From Camarhynchus parvulus (taxonomy: Eukaryota; Chordata; Aves; Passeriformes; Thraupidae): a stretch of 64,000 nt of DNA. The translations under genes and the position numbers were made by a program. The stretch covers positions 3,693,501 to 3,757,500 of the forward strand of contig NC_044591.1 of NCBI RefSeq assembly GCF_901933205.1. The letters are read 5' to 3'. This document shows positions 1 through 12,532 of the stretch, in pieces (position 1 is the first letter of the stretch; each line of letters begins with the position of its first letter). A model generated the notes under the pieces. It was given only the letters and a program-made list of their open reading frames with translations, had not been told where the DNA came from and did not search any database.

Positions 1-427
1 GGCTGGCTGAGGGGCTGCTGATCCATCAGCCCTGTCAGCAATGTTAAACTGCATGCAGGGAGAGGTAATAAGCTGTGTGGAGTCTCTCAGCAATAGGCTG
101 TCAGCTCAAATTCAGCCCAGGGAAGACAGTGATTTAATGGAAGTCATTACAATCTGCAGGATCTCTTGACCCCGGTGTTCTCCATCCCTTCCACACCCTG
201 GATAGGATTTCCCAGGTCACAGAGCTGGCTGACAGCTCTGGGAAAAAAGCAGCATCTCCCTACCTGCTGGTGAGGGCTGGGGCTCTGTGCCCAGAGGCTG
301 CTGGTGGTGTCCCAGGAGTGCAGCACATTCCTGACACCTCCTTCCCTCCGTGGGTCACCCTGTCTGTGCCCACCTGGCAGGGGGAGGGCTCCAAGCATGG
401 GAATTGTGCTGCCTGAAGGAGAAGGTG
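1..427. other. single-copy DNA, no gene seen
   Basis: No repeat family, RNA gene or long frame is recognised here. The short frames on both strands overlap each other and have no codon-like character. The last six bases (422-427, AAGGTG) are the left target-site duplication of the LTR that follows. Confidence 0.5.
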
Positions 428-849
428 TGTGGGGTTTGTGGGGTTCCCAGACAAAGGGAGGAAATGATGAATCTGACTCCATGTTCTCAGAAGGGCAACT
501 TATCATTTTATGATACTATATTATATTAAGGGATACTATACTAAACTGTACTAAAGAATACAGAAACGATACTTACAGAAGGCTAAAAAGACAATAATGA
601 AAACTCATTACTCTTTCCAGAGCCTTGACACAGCTTGGCCCTGATTGGCCAAAGAGTGAAAACAACTCACAGCAGAATCCATTGGAACAATCACCTGTGG
701 GTAAACAATCTCCAAACACGTTCCACGTGTGAGCACAACACAGGAGAAGCAAATGAGATAAGAATTGTTTTCCTTTTCTCTGAGGCTTCTCAGCTTCCCA
801 TGAGAAGAATCCTGGGCAAAGAGGATTTTCAGAAAATGTGATGGTGACA
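428..849 (+). mobile_element. solo LTR, family 1 subfamily A, copy 1
   Basis: This is a 422-bp solo LTR of an endogenous retrovirus. It begins TGTGGGGTTTG and ends GTGACA. It is flanked by a perfect 6-bp direct repeat AAGGTG at 422-427 and 850-855, which fixes both ends. The internal order matches the other copies: ATGTTCTCAGAAGG near the left, an AT-rich ACTATATTAT stretch, GAATACAGAAACGATACTTA, CTTGGCCCTGATTGGCC, and a GAGGCTTCTCAGCTTCCC block near the right. No internal retroviral sequence adjoins it, so it is a solo LTR formed by LTR-LTR recombination. A 6-bp duplication is usual for class II (ERVK-like) integrases. I do not assign a database family name. Confidence 0.85.
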
Positions 850-855
850 AAGGTG

Positions 856-1075
856 TGCTGAGATAATGCTGGGGTGTTGCAACATGACACAAAATGAATG
901 ACACTCACATACTGAGATATCCAAGGCAAAAAAGGGCTAGTTTATTTCTGGACTTCAATATTTATAGAATTCCAAAAGTGACCATGGATTGGAGGATGAA
1001 ATTGCCACTTCTCCAACCACACTGGTTAAACTAACAGTCTGTTTAATTCTTTTTTCTTCTAGAAAAGATTGCAAA
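856..1075 (-). mobile_element. probable LTR 3' fragment, minus strand
   Basis: On the minus strand this block has TATAAATATT (about 965-956) followed by an AATAAA signal (about 943-938), then a T-rich and TGT-rich tail. This is the U3/R arrangement of a retroviral LTR. No second copy occurs in the window and the ends are not defined. The family 1 LTR at 428-849 abuts it and may have inserted into it. The sequence could instead be a chance TATA plus polyadenylation pair. Confidence 0.35.
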
Positions 1076-1703
1076 ACATCATTATTTACATGAAAAGTGT
1101 GTGAGAAACTCCATTACAAAAATGTAAAAATCAGAAGGTTTAGAAGAACTTTAGAACAGGGCAATATTGGGGCATACAAGCAGGTGGAGAGGAAAGGTGC
1201 ATTTATTCCCCTGACATGTCCCATCCTCTGCCTGGTGTTGGAGTGAATAAACAATTCCCCTGCTGCCAGCCAGCCCCGTGCACAGCGCTGTGGCAGGGAC
1301 ACGGCAGCCTGTGATAGATTGTCACTGCTGTCAATCATTTCTGACACTCCTATTATGCTCAGAAAGGATGTTTGCTCTGTGCCTGTTGTTTTATAATCCT
1401 CCGAGGTGGAATTTTATAGCCTAGCAGTGTTTTTTCCTCCGACATTTCCCTAAGCAGGATTTATTGCTTCTGAGACACACGTGACGTGAATCCATTACAC
1501 CTTCAAACTTTAAATCACCCCCCCAGCTTTGCCTAAATTGCTTTTTGATTTGTTTTACTTGAGTTTCTGTTTCTAATTGCAATTGTGAGAGACTGGACTG
1601 GTGTGGAACAGAAGGTATACACCATACAAGGACTGAGTCATGTGCACCAGCTCTAATCCAGCTGTTTCCAGAGGAATTTGTCTAATGAGCAGAAAAGGTG
1701 CAC
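1076..1703. other. single-copy DNA, no gene seen
   Basis: No repeat or RNA gene is recognised. A minus-strand AATAAA (plus-strand TTTATT at 1460-1465) lies about 240 bp downstream of the coding-like frame ending at 1704. That would be a sensible polyadenylation signal if the frame were a terminal exon. Confidence 0.4.
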
Positions 1704-2066
1704 TCAGGCACCAGCCCTAGATGAAGAGTAATGGTCTCTTATAGGAAGGAGCACATGACATTTTGCTGGATGCCTGCCCTCAAAAGCCAAGCTTTCAGGA
1801 AGTTCAGTCCATTTAGCTCCTTCCATGAAGTGCTTAATTGACTTCAAGTAGATTTGAAGTTCTTTGGGAGAAATACCATCTCTTCTTCTCTCTACCTTTC
1901 CAAGCAGTGCTGTGATTATCCTCAGGTGTTGTTCTGGAGGGAATGAAAAGACATCAAAGCCATCTTTGGGTTTGCACTGGACTTTTTGAATGAGATCATA
2001 GCACAAATGATGACTTAAGAACAAGATCAGCTTTTGTGGGACATCTGGCTTAGATTCACTTGGATT
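1704..2066 (-). pseudogene. coding-like frame, unidentified (exon or gene relic)
   Basis: The minus strand is open for 120 codons from an in-frame stop at 2067-2069 to a TGA at 1704-1706. There is no ATG near its beginning, so if real it is an exon or broken gene rather than a complete gene. The translation is protein-like: balanced charged and hydrophobic residues, a likely amphipathic helix around LRIITALLGKVERRRD, then SPKELQIYLKSIKHFMEG. It is not low complexity and overlaps no recognised repeat. An AATAAA lies about 240 bp downstream on the same strand. A possible splice donor (AAAG|GTAGAG) occurs inside the frame at about 1895. I do not recognise the family. It may be a terminal exon, a retroposed gene fragment or chance. 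Confidence 0.3.
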
Positions 2067-2069
2067 TCA

Positions 2070-3559
2070 GTTGCTGCCTAGGCATGGGAGTGTGAGGGCA
2101 CTGAGATATTCAGCTGCTTCTCTGCTGGGGAGTTCATTTATTTCTTAGGCAAAGACAGAAAATCAGCCTGGTGGTGCTTCTAACCTAAATTGTTAACACA
2201 GTGTTCTCATTGCCCAAAAATCATAGAGGAAAGAACACTTTCATTTACATTTAGAAGTATTTTTTCTTTAAAATCTGGTGTTGTAGCATATTTTTTGGTG
2301 TGGTTTTTTGGTTGGTTGGTTTTCTCCTTTACTCTGAATCAAACAGCTCCAGTCCTCACTGACTTGTGGGACAAGCCTTAGCAGGTGTCTGCCAGCACAG
2401 GTCTGCAGATGAAGTTAATGCCAGTTTGGACAGAGGATATTGCCTTGTTTTCCTTTGGAAAATATCTGAGTATTTGAGTTGTCACCACCTTAAGCCTTTT
2501 AAGCCTGACACTGATACCCTGTAAATAAATCATTTAAGGTGAGAGATTTTGGAAAAAAGGAAAACCAGCTTGGCATGACTTACATTTAGCCATTCAACAT
2601 GCCACCAGCTGTTGGGCTTTGTTTTTTTGCATTACCCTCCATTTCTAACCAGACAAGATAATAATTTCTCAGCCCTTTTACATTACAGTCTTTTCTGCAG
2701 TGGTCCCTGTTGCCTTCCTGAGCAGGCTGGTGTGGAGACAGCCACAATAATTGCTGCAGAACTGGTAGCAGAGCAGTGCTATTTCCCCAGCTGACCTTTA
2801 AAAATAGTTCTCATTTTCTACAGAGGGCTGTTGTATAAAACCAGCCATGTTGTTGCAATATTTTGTTTGTTGCTTAAATGCTTCTCACCATCTGTTTTTC
2901 AGACTTTTAGCAGAGCTTCAGGAGCAATGCCCCATGACCTTTATTTTCACACGAGTGGGTCCTATCAGTATCAACAGGAAGAACAGGGGAAGGAGGATTT
3001 CCTCCGGGTTTCAATAAACTGAAATTATTGGAGTTCTGAAGGCGTCCTTGCCACACCAATGTGTTTCTAGGGCTGCAGAAAGGGAAATGATGCAAATTCT
3101 GTTATGAAATAATATAAAAATGCAGCTGTAAATAGGTGTTCACATATCTTGGTGTTCATTTATCTCAGCCTGCACAACCCATGAGCTGGTTTGGCTTGGA
3201 GAACAGCTTCAGTTCAAGTCACGGTGTATCTATAAGAAAGCCCCAAAAACAAACTTTCTGCTTTGTATGCTGTATTTTTTTACATTAATCTTGCCATCCC
3301 ATTTCCATAAGAAGGAATCTTCTTGGCTGCCTCAAGGCAGTAGCACACCTTCTAATGATCCCTCGAGGTCTAAAAGGGAGCACAAAGCACTGACTCGTGT
3401 TGAAGGAGAAGATAAAAGGCAGAACTTCTGAAGCTTCATCAAGGACCTCATTGTGTCTAATGGCATTATTAACATGTGTTACACAGCCTGGCTTGTGATG
3501 CCTGTCCCTAAATAGGTACCTGACAACCTGCTGCCTCTTTCATGGCCTGAGACAGCCTG
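2070..3559. other. single-copy DNA, no gene seen
   Basis: No mobile element is recognised. There is a short GGTT-rich run near 2304-2322 and a POU octamer core ATGCAAAT at about 3091. The bases at 3560-3565 (GGTGGG) are the left target-site duplication of the next LTR. Confidence 0.45.
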
Positions 3560-3565
3560 GGTGGG

Positions 3566-3974
3566 TGTCACATTCATATTTTCTGGAAAAATGCCTTTGC
3601 CCAGGATTTTCTCCTAGGAAGCTGAGAAGCCTCAGAGAAAAAGGGAAACAATAATTATCTGATTTGCTTCTCCTGTGTTTTGCTGCTTTGGAATGTGTTT
3701 GGACATTGTTTATCCAACATGTGATTGTTTCATTGGTTTCATGTGAATTGTTTTCTCTTATTGGCCAATCAGGGCCAAGCTGTGTTGGGGCTCTGGAAAG
3801 AGTCACGAGTTTTCATTATTATCTTTTTAGCATTGTGCAAGTATCCTTTCTGTATTCTTTAGTATAGTATTCTTTAATATAATATAGTACCATAAAATAA
3901 TAAATTAGCCTTCTGAGAACATGGAGTCAGGTTCATCATTCCCTCCTGTCACGAGGGTCCCAGCAAATACAATA
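3566..3974 (-). mobile_element. solo LTR, family 1 subfamily A, copy 2 (inverted)
   Basis: This is a 409-bp solo LTR on the minus strand. On the plus strand it opens TGTCAC and closes with the complement of TATTGTATTTG. A perfect 6-bp direct repeat GGTGGG flanks it at 3560-3565 and 3975-3980. The complements of the shared blocks appear in reversed order: GGGAAGCTGAGAAGCCTC-like at the left, TTGGCCAATCAGGGCCAAG in the middle, and CCTTCTGAGAACATGGAGTC at the right. The 5' terminal dinucleotide is TA, not the canonical TG, and the flanking duplication shows this is the true end. Confidence 0.85.
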
Positions 3975-3980
3975 GGTGGG

Positions 3981-6900
3981 CTGTCTCTATTAATACAATT
4001 TATTTGGAGAATGATGTGCTCTGTGATGAGGAATCAGAGGCACCTCCCACTCAGGTGAGCTGTAATGTGCTGCTCTCTCCACCAGCCCAGCTCTGCACAT
4101 CCTAATGACCCACAGAGGTGGGTCCCATCCTGCCTGGTGGTCATGCCTGACTCAAAACCCATGAACTTTCTGAGCCAAGACTCAGGATAAGGAAGTTTAC
4201 AAAATGACTGTAAAAATGAGAGTTGAAGCCTTGGAGAAAGATACGTTTTTTATTTTCTTGAGAGAGATTCAGGATGAATTTATGAAGCTTTTTTGTCCTC
4301 TGGGACAGTCTGTGCTTTTCCCACCCCTCAGGGGTTCAAACCTGAGCTGGAACCATGCAAAGGATGGATTCTGCTGCCTATCATCACTGCAAAGAAATAT
4401 TTATATCACTAAATAATGGTGCTGAATCCCCAAATTACCTTTGCTGTAAGGCCAAGCTGGTGGTAATTCACTGGCTGCAAGGTGGTTCAGCACAGTGACA
4501 TCGGGTCGGTTCTGATTTCATTCACATTCTTTCTTATTTTGCTCTCCTTTGGAACTGGAAAAAAGCTTGTTATTCAGAATTAGGTTTGATATTGCTGTTG
4601 AAAGCTCAGAAGTGCTTTCAATATTTGCAACCCTGCAAGAGTAGAAGACTAACCAAAAAAACAAAATAAATCACATGTACAAAGAGGAGAGCATAACACT
4701 GCCTTTAAAGGGTGCAGAAGCAAGACTCTCAGCAGTTTTGTTGTTTGTTTAGTTGCTTATAAGTTAGTGTTGACTTTTATGTTTTTATGAGGTGTGGAGG
4801 TCACTAGGAGAGGAGGGCCATGGCAGTGGAGAGGTCGAGCTTGGGGTAGTACAGCAGCAACTCAGCAGTCAGAGAGAGAGAACGAAAGATATACATCTAT
4901 ATGTGTGTGTGTGTATAGACAAGGGTATAGCACCTGAGAAATCCTGATGGACACCTTTCCTTGATTCAGAGGAGAACCAGAACTAAATAAAAGAGAAAAT
5001 GCATAAAGCAACCAAGATTTCTGCAGGCAGATCTCTGCAGATCCTGGATATTGACAACTGAATTCATATCCAGGTAATTCCAAAATTCCAGTTTCTGTGA
5101 TGCCTTCACAGAAGGCCCTCACACCTCTTAGCAGGTGGCCCAGGACAGAGTGTTTTATTTGCAGAGTCCTATTGAGCACTGAAGGAAAGGTGACAATTTT
5201 TTCTCACTTAGAACTCAATGTGTATTCATGAGCAGCGTGTGTGTGCAAAGCTTTAATTGAAGTTCGTGAGAGAGAAACGATGAGTATCTTCATAAATGTA
5301 GAAGAAGCAATTAGGGGAGACCAGAAAGGATTTGCTATCACAGCAGTTTATCAGCAATGCAGATTTTTCAGTTAATAACAGGAAAAAACCCCAATTGTGC
5401 AGCCAGCAAATGAGACAGAAAATCCCAGTTAGCCTCACTCAGCGTTTGAAAAGCACAAGATGTGAAGACTCAGGAAAACGTGTCCTCTTCCCTCAATGTG
5501 TTTTCTCCTGCCTGGAGAGCCTCCCGCTCCATTTCTAGTTAACAAAGGAGCTGAAGCCCCTCACCTCAGCCCAAAGTGAGCTGCAGCTGCACCGTGGGGC
5601 TGGACCAAGCCACTGGGAAGCCCGAGAGCTCCATCCTGAAGCAAATCCTCCTCCTGACTCAGCTGCAAACTTCCTCTCCAACCTGTGAGCTCAGAGGTCA
5701 CCAGGCTGAGCCCAGCAGGAGGTGGGAGCCAGCCAAGTACATTTGTATTTTTGTCTCAGAAAAACCAATAAATATTTAATGGCTCTGCGAGACACAGCGA
5801 GTGTTTGCGTTCTCTCCCCATATATCAACAGTTGCTTTAAGCACTTGCTTGATAAAAATTAAGCTGTTTCTCCAGATCCCTGCCTCAGATGCTGGGTAGG
5901 GAGCTAATTTTGTAAGCAAAAGCTGTCTTGTTTTGGAAAACAAATTCAAATGGAAGAGCTGGTTTTTGAAAGCGAATGCTGGGCTGCTATTCCTGCAGAA
6001 ATATTCCAAACAGCCCTGTGAGTTAACCCTGGCAACAGATCTTGTCCAGATGTAGTAATCCTTTATACTTTAACTCCTTCTAGGCTGTAGGCTTGGCCCC
6101 TTCCTAGGAAGGCATCCATGCCAAATGCATTCCATTCGATTTCATTTGCACTGAGTTTTGGCAAGCCATGGATTTTCTCTGGACTCCAATTTTTCCCAGC
6201 AAGGAGATGAATTCACTGGTTGCAAGACCCTGACACCACTTCAGATCTGCTCTTCCTTCAGAGAAAAGGTGTCTTTTATCCACTGCACAAATTTAAGGAT
6301 GTAATTTAATTCCCATCTTCCTCATTTATCTGTGAGCTGGGAATAATATTTGTCTACTTCACAGTGATCGTGTGAGGCTTTTCATTCATTAATGTGAAAA
6401 AGCTTTGAGATCTTTAGGATGAAAATTGCTTTAAAAGATGCTGTTAATAATAAATATCAAGTAATGCACCTTGGTACCTCTTAGCAATAATTGGTGCTAT
6501 CATTCCTGCCCAACTCTTCCATGAATTAAAAGGCTTTGAATGGGACTAGAACTACGAATGGGATTGGGACCAATTAACAAGTAATCATATGTCAGTTTTT
6601 ATATCCTCAGCATTCCTGTCATGGGTCTCTTGGGAAAATCTCCATGGATTTTAATGGTGCAATGTCAGAATTCAGCCCCAGACGTGTTTGTGGGATAACT
6701 GCTGGATAACCTGCATTCTTCTGGTAACTTGGTTGCTTGGTGATTAAGCTAAAAGCAAAAGTATGCTGGTTTAATATTAACATAAATGGAATTAGCCACC
6801 CTTTCTCTGAGTTAATGTTACAGGAAAATTCTCATCATAAGGAAACCGTGATTTTTTTTTTCTTTTGATATATAGATTTAATTATTTTGTTGATAGTTTT

Positions 6901-9275
6901 TGAGCTGTTCTCTGTATTTAACCTCCACTCCAGCATGTGGAGACTGGCTTTTATGGCAAATCCAATAATTTGCTGCTCGTTTGCCCAACTTATACTTTTA
7001 TTAGATTTCAAGCACACAGCACTCACCCTCCTAAATGGAGAGAGGCTCTAAATATACATCCCAAGTAAATAAAGACTTCACATAAAGAAATTGCCTGATC
7101 TTTTAAAGATATCAACATTATTTCTGTGGAGGCGGAAAGCACTGAACTTTGGAATGATGCGTGGGATGGAGCCAGGACAAAGGACTATGTGGATCAACAC
7201 CATGAGAAAGCTGGTGGCCAGTGAGGTGTGGATTTACAGCAAAATGTTCCCCACTCAGGAGCAGCCTCTTTTTCCTGGCTGGAAGAGAATCGAGTGCTGT
7301 GAACGTTGCTGGTGCCACATGGGGGAGATGTTGAAGAAGAGCTGGATCACTCCACGACGACTTCCCAGGGAAGAGCAGCCTGAGGGCTTTAGGAGCCTGA
7401 TTCCTTTCAGTTCCCCTCCCCTATGATAAGTATATAAATATCCTGTATAAAAGGGATCTGTGCAAGCCACTTGAAAAATTATTCCTCTTGGCTTCAGGGT
7501 GCATCCAACATCCTCCAGTTGCCGAAGGTGCTTTTATAAGCAAGACCATGACGGGATCAAGGAAGATAAAATAAGAAATGATGCAGTCCCTTGTGTTACC
7601 ACCACTGCAGCTCTTGCCCTCTTCCCTCACCTCAGCTGGGTTTGGGAAGGGATGGTTTGGAGGAGCTGAGGGAGTCTGGAGCACTCAGCAAGATTTTTTG
7701 CTGCTGTTCCCTAATACCCAAAAAATAAGGATAAGCTCATACAAGTAGCGTGTGATTTACTCAGGCCCACTGGCCATCTTCCTTGTTTCTTCTTAGAATA
7801 ATACTTTTCACACTGCAAATTAGTGGTTAATGCTTTCTTATGCCTGAGAAATCTGCACAGAAATGGCTATAGGGAGAGTATCTGTACTGTGTGAAAGCCA
7901 AAAAAGTAAGATTGACTTTTTGAATTACTTTTCCAATATATTTTTTTTTTCTGCAATGGTTTAAAAAGATATTTATTCTAGGACCCTGATATGTTTTATA
8001 ATATTCTAGCAGCCAGGTTAACAGGTAGAACCAGTACTTTTGTATCAGGAGTGAGCTGTGAAGCCAGGTTAGGTAGCCTGGGGGAAGTCAAGACATCTTC
8101 ATTTTTCAGCTTAAAAAAAAAAAAATAATAAAGAAAGAAAAAGCTACAAGCACACAGCACATACCCCAAAAGCTGAAGTGCTGTCCCCGTTGAACACAGG
8201 CTCCAGCTGACTCCAGGGGAACTCTGGCTCCTCTTTCAAGCACAACCTTCCCTTTCTGCCCACAGACAGCCAGGGGCTGTAAGAATACAGCAACTTTTTC
8301 CTCTCTGTCTTTCTGCATAGAGGAATTCAGAATCACTGCATGATGTGTGCCTCAATTAATATTCCCTGATTGTTTCCCTTTCCCTTCCAAATGATGTCAG
8401 TCTCCATCATTTTTGCAATAACGGCACTGAGAGGAATGTCTGTTTTTCAGTAATATTTTATCTCTCATTTTTGTGCTTGCAACCATCTCTACTCATCTCA
8501 GGCTTTTTATTTTTCTTTTTGTCCTCTTGCTTTTGACTTATATTGTAGAAGACCTACAGTAAAACAATGAAAACTGTCTCAATCTATCACTACTCAGTTT
8601 GTACATTATTAATAATGAAGGCAGTGTAATTAGGCTGCAGAATGCACAGTGAACACAACACTAAGATGTCCTTAACTAACATCTGTGGCTACTGCTTGGC
8701 TTATATTGGCACAAGCCACCAAGATTTTACATGAAAACAGTGATTTGTGTCTGGCATTGCTTTTACAGAGTACAGGGGCTTCATTTTGTACTGGCTGCCT
8801 GTTGAAAGACAGCGTGAAATCCATGGCAATGAATGCTCAGCTCTATTTGAGTCACATTTAAGGTGCAGACCCTGCCCTCAGTGTCATTGCTTTGCTGAAA
8901 ACTTCTTTCTCTTGTGCCCTTGGTGTTTGAGCTGATGGGGTGCCGTGGACAGAAACTCATCTTTAGGAGGCTCTTCTTCTCTTCTGCCCCTTGCTGTCCC
9001 TTTTCCATGTCAAACCCTCGTGATGCCCATCCTCACACCCCGTTACAAGGAGACCAGGAAGGAACAAGGTGATTTTCCAGGCTGTCATCAGCACAAGGTG
9101 ATGGTTTGATCCTCTGCCTGTGCTGTCCTGACCTGTGACATGCTGGATCTCCAGTGTCAAAGGCATCAAAGGTGTCTCTGTTTCAGCTTGTTCCCAAAAT
9201 GGTGGGGGGAAATCTCATCCTTAACACATATGTAGGGCTGCAAGGCCATCACTGCCACAGGCCTGGCCATGTCCA
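3981..9275. other. 5.3-kb single-copy stretch, no gene seen
   Basis: I see no gene and no clear mobile element. Small simple-sequence features are a TG run near 4901-4913, a T run near 7940-7950 and an A run near 8112-8124. A 111-codon plus frame at 7091-7426 has no recognisable domain. AT-rich sequence at about 6300-6550 and 8560-8700 could include regulatory DNA, but nothing proves it. Confidence 0.4.
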
Positions 9276-9345
9276 TCACAGAATTATGGAATCATTCAGG
9301 CTGGAAAAAAATCTTTAAGATCAACATGTCCCATCCCTCCCTCTT
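9276..9345 (-). mobile_element. CR1 3'-end fragment (minus)
   Basis: ACAGAATTATGGAATCATTC followed by GGCTGGAAAAAAATCTTTAAGATCA resembles the reverse complement of the CR1 terminus, which normally reads as accumulated ATTCTATG units after a TTGGAAGGGACC-type block. The copy is short and diverged. It is the first of three adjacent CR1 pieces. Confidence 0.6.
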
Positions 9346-9384
9346 TGACAGCTTTCAGCTGCTGGCAGGGCACTGGAAAGAGAT

Positions 9385-9455
9385 GTTTAGAACAAGAGGG
9401 ATGTTTAGATCAGATATAAGGAAGAAATTCTTCCCTATGAGAGAGGTCAGGCCCT
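9385..9455 (+). mobile_element. CR1 fragment (plus)
   Basis: TTTAGATCAGATATAAGGAAGAAATTCTTCCCTATGAGAGAGGTCAGGCCCTGACAC is a plus-strand piece of the CR1 3' region, just upstream of the block that in full copies reads CACAGGTTGCCCAGAGAAGC. It stops abruptly and is followed by a piece in the opposite orientation. Confidence 0.65.
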
Positions 9456-9494
9456 GACACGGGCTGGGGAGATAAAGGATCTTAAAGACCATCA

Positions 9495-9705
9495 TGTTTC
9501 AATCCTTCTGCCCTTCCACCATCCCAGGTTGTTCCAAGCCCCATCCAAACTGGCCTTAGACACTTCCAGGGATGGGGCAGCCACAGCTTCTCTGGGCAAC
9601 CTCTCCCAGGGCCTCTCCACCCTCACAGGGAATGATTTCTTCCTTATTTTTAATCCAAACCTATTCTCTAGCAGTTTACAGCCATTACCCCTTGCCTGTC
9701 AAACT
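9495..9705 (-). mobile_element. CR1 3' region (minus)
   Basis: The minus strand carries the standard CR1 3' sequence: plus-strand TTCCAAGCCCCATCCAAACT, then GGATGGGGCAGCCACAGCTTCTCTGGGCAACCTCTCCC, then an inverted GAAGAAATCATTCCC-type block. It is more complete than the two small pieces to its left, and together the three form a nested or rearranged cluster. Confidence 0.8.
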
Positions 9706-12532
9706 GGGATGGACTGAGGTGCTCCTCCCCTGGTAACTTTCAAGCCCTTTTCCCCATCTTGCCAAGCCTCCAGCTGCTGTGAGCAAAATCCCTCCTGTCA
9801 CAGCCAGAGTTATGATCCACCCCAAATCTTCCTGCTGTGCTTACATGGTGTACATGATCAGTGATGACTCTGCACAAAGCAGAAAATAAACCAGCCCTAC
9901 AGCTGTATAAATGCATCAGCTCCACAGAAAACACAGGGAAATGCAACGTCTGCAGAAGGAGGGAGGGGAATTGAGAGTGCCAGGGGTTTTATTGCGGCAC
10001 ATTTGAGAGCAGAGTCCACAATAGAGAGTGAATAAAGACCTTATAAAAATACTTGGCAGCAACTCCTCTAAATCTTTCAAGGTATGAGTTTCTTATTTTA
10101 GTTGATTTACTGAGCTGACAAAGAGGCAATCATCGTTAATCAAAATAACTCACTCCTGCTTTGAGTATGAGAGCTGAAGTTAGATGAAGGTCATGGAAAA
10201 GAGATGATAAACTAGCCCAGGATCTTTAGTGGCTGGAGTTTATTAGGGAGCCTATTCTAGAGGGGAAACAGATTTTGGCAAATGCTGATGGTTTTTAAAA
10301 TGGATTTTTTTCAAGAAGTAAGGATTGCATCTCTCACAGATTGACAGATGGGATACACTCGAGTATGCATGAAGGGATGATTTCCTGATGGCTTTTAGTA
10401 GCAAGAGGTGCTGTATTGGAAAGCATTTGGTATTTTCCTGGAGGCAGGGGGGGAAGCAAAGATTTGGATAAGATATGTAGGAGATGGGAAGTGACAGGGG
10501 CCTGTGAGTGCCAAACCACATTTTCTGGGGAAGCTTCAGGAGACCGAGCCACTGACACTTCTGAGAAATTTCTCTCTTGGACATCATGGGGATTTCTGTC
10601 CATGCCTAAATCCATTTTTACTTAAGGAAGTATCTTCCCTCAACCTTTGACAGTGCAATATCACCCTGCTACGTTCCTCACCCTGGTCAGGTGTGCACCA
10701 GCCTGTGCAGGACTCACTGAGGAGGACGTTTGTGAACACCTTGTTCAGCAGTTTGCTGATGGCTGAGCCCCAAATAATGCAAAACTGAACAGGCAGGAGC
10801 CCAAGAATCCTTCAAAATTATGCTAATGATTCTTAACAAGTTCCATGTTTTGCCTTGAAACTCACTTCTTTAGCTAAAATGTTCTCTGCATTCTGTCTAG
10901 AGTTAAGGGAAAATATCTAAATTGAAGCAAAAGTGGTTGCCCGAAGCAGTGAGGACTGCCAGTGCCTGCAAGCAATATCAATTAGTGTTCTGGTGCCAGA
11001 ATTATCAATAGCTCTCTTGCCAGTAGCTTTTATTATAAAAAAAATGGGTTGATAACTGTGTATTTCACTTGGCAACATAATGTGTGACCTCAGCACGATA
11101 AAGGGACACGAAATCCCACAGAAATTTTGTTTAAAGCTAAATTATTTGTGCTTGAGATTTGCTTTCTATTCCCTCTCCTTCTTGCCCTGTGGACACATCT
11201 GATGAGTCTAAACATTGTCATTTAAAAGCTTTTGTGAGGTATTTGAAATTTCTAAACAATATGCTTATACATTTTGTTTTGTTTGCACCAAACAGTCCTG
11301 GGGGCTGTAACCATTAATGGAAAGCCAACAAAAGAGCAACTCCCAAATACAGGGGACCACTCCAATACTAAGGAAGCTGTAAGTTATAATACAAACAGCA
11401 TACACCTATGTCAGCTGATGAATTAAATTCTATTTCCAAAAGCTCTCTTGTGGCAGCCTACTAAAATAATATATTACATGCTTAGAGGCAGCATTGGACT
11501 GATACAATGAAAGGGGGATAATTAAAGGCTTTGCAAATCCCAAATGTGCCAGCAGCTGCAGGTCAGCTCAGGAAGCAGCTCTGGGAGCCACACGTGTCCC
11601 TCCTGCAAGGATGGAAACCCATTACATGACACTTGTGGAGAATAAACCTGGAGGGGGAACAGCTTCTCTGCCCTGGATAAATATGTAGAAGAAATCCACC
11701 GGGAATGATGAAAAAAAAAAAAAAAAGGAGTGGTAGCAGGTGGTAGCACTTCTTTTCACCCTACAAAATGCATATTTAGAAGCAAAATGGAGAGGAGGAG
11801 CCAATTAGTGGGATTACTGTGCTTCAAGAGGCAGGTGCTTGCATTACAGCTAGGAAACTGCTGCTTCCAATGAGATGAAATGCAGGTGCTTTGTACACAG
11901 CAGAGGCTTTGGCAACAAAGTTTTGCTAATTACAGAAGTAGAGGACAAAGAGGTAAAGCTCGACAGCAGCTTGTTTGACAATGAACAAAGGACCCATAAG
12001 GCAGCATTAAAACTCAAGGAAAAAATGAATTTTCAGAGCTGAGCAATTCTGCAGGTTCATTGTGGAAGCCATAAAGAGAAGGTGACGTGGTCCTTTGAAT
12101 GGCAGGGAATAGGGAGGTGGGGATAGTTTGGATTGCTTTGGGATGTGAGGAATAAAATGGCTTTGAGCAGAATAATAACCATGGCCACACATTCCTACTT
12201 AACCATAGAAAAAATGAACATCAGAGAAAAAACTATGGGTGAGCACCAGAGAAAGGGCTAAACCAGAAATCCTTTTGCTTGTCTGGATGCAGCTGTGGCT
12301 CCATCTGAGCTGAGAGTGCCTTTTCCTGGCTACAGAGCAGATGGTCCCTGTCAGCAGAGCCGGGAGCCACAGCCGGCACGGGCAGGGCACAGCGCCCACG
12401 GCCTGGGGAGGCACGGGGGGCACAGGGTCCACCAAAGCTGATCTGAAGAGCCAGGGAGGGCTGCATGGAGACTCAAATCATCATTGTCTCAGCACAATTC
12501 AGAGCTGTACAGGATCAATAAAAAAAGTGGGG
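9706..12532. other. single-copy DNA, possible conserved element
   Basis: No gene is seen. An A run lies at about 11710-11726. AT-rich, non-repetitive sequence at 10960-11300 has the texture of conserved non-coding DNA. A small GC-rich patch with several CpGs is present at 12355-12420. Without a second genome these remain descriptive. Confidence 0.4.
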
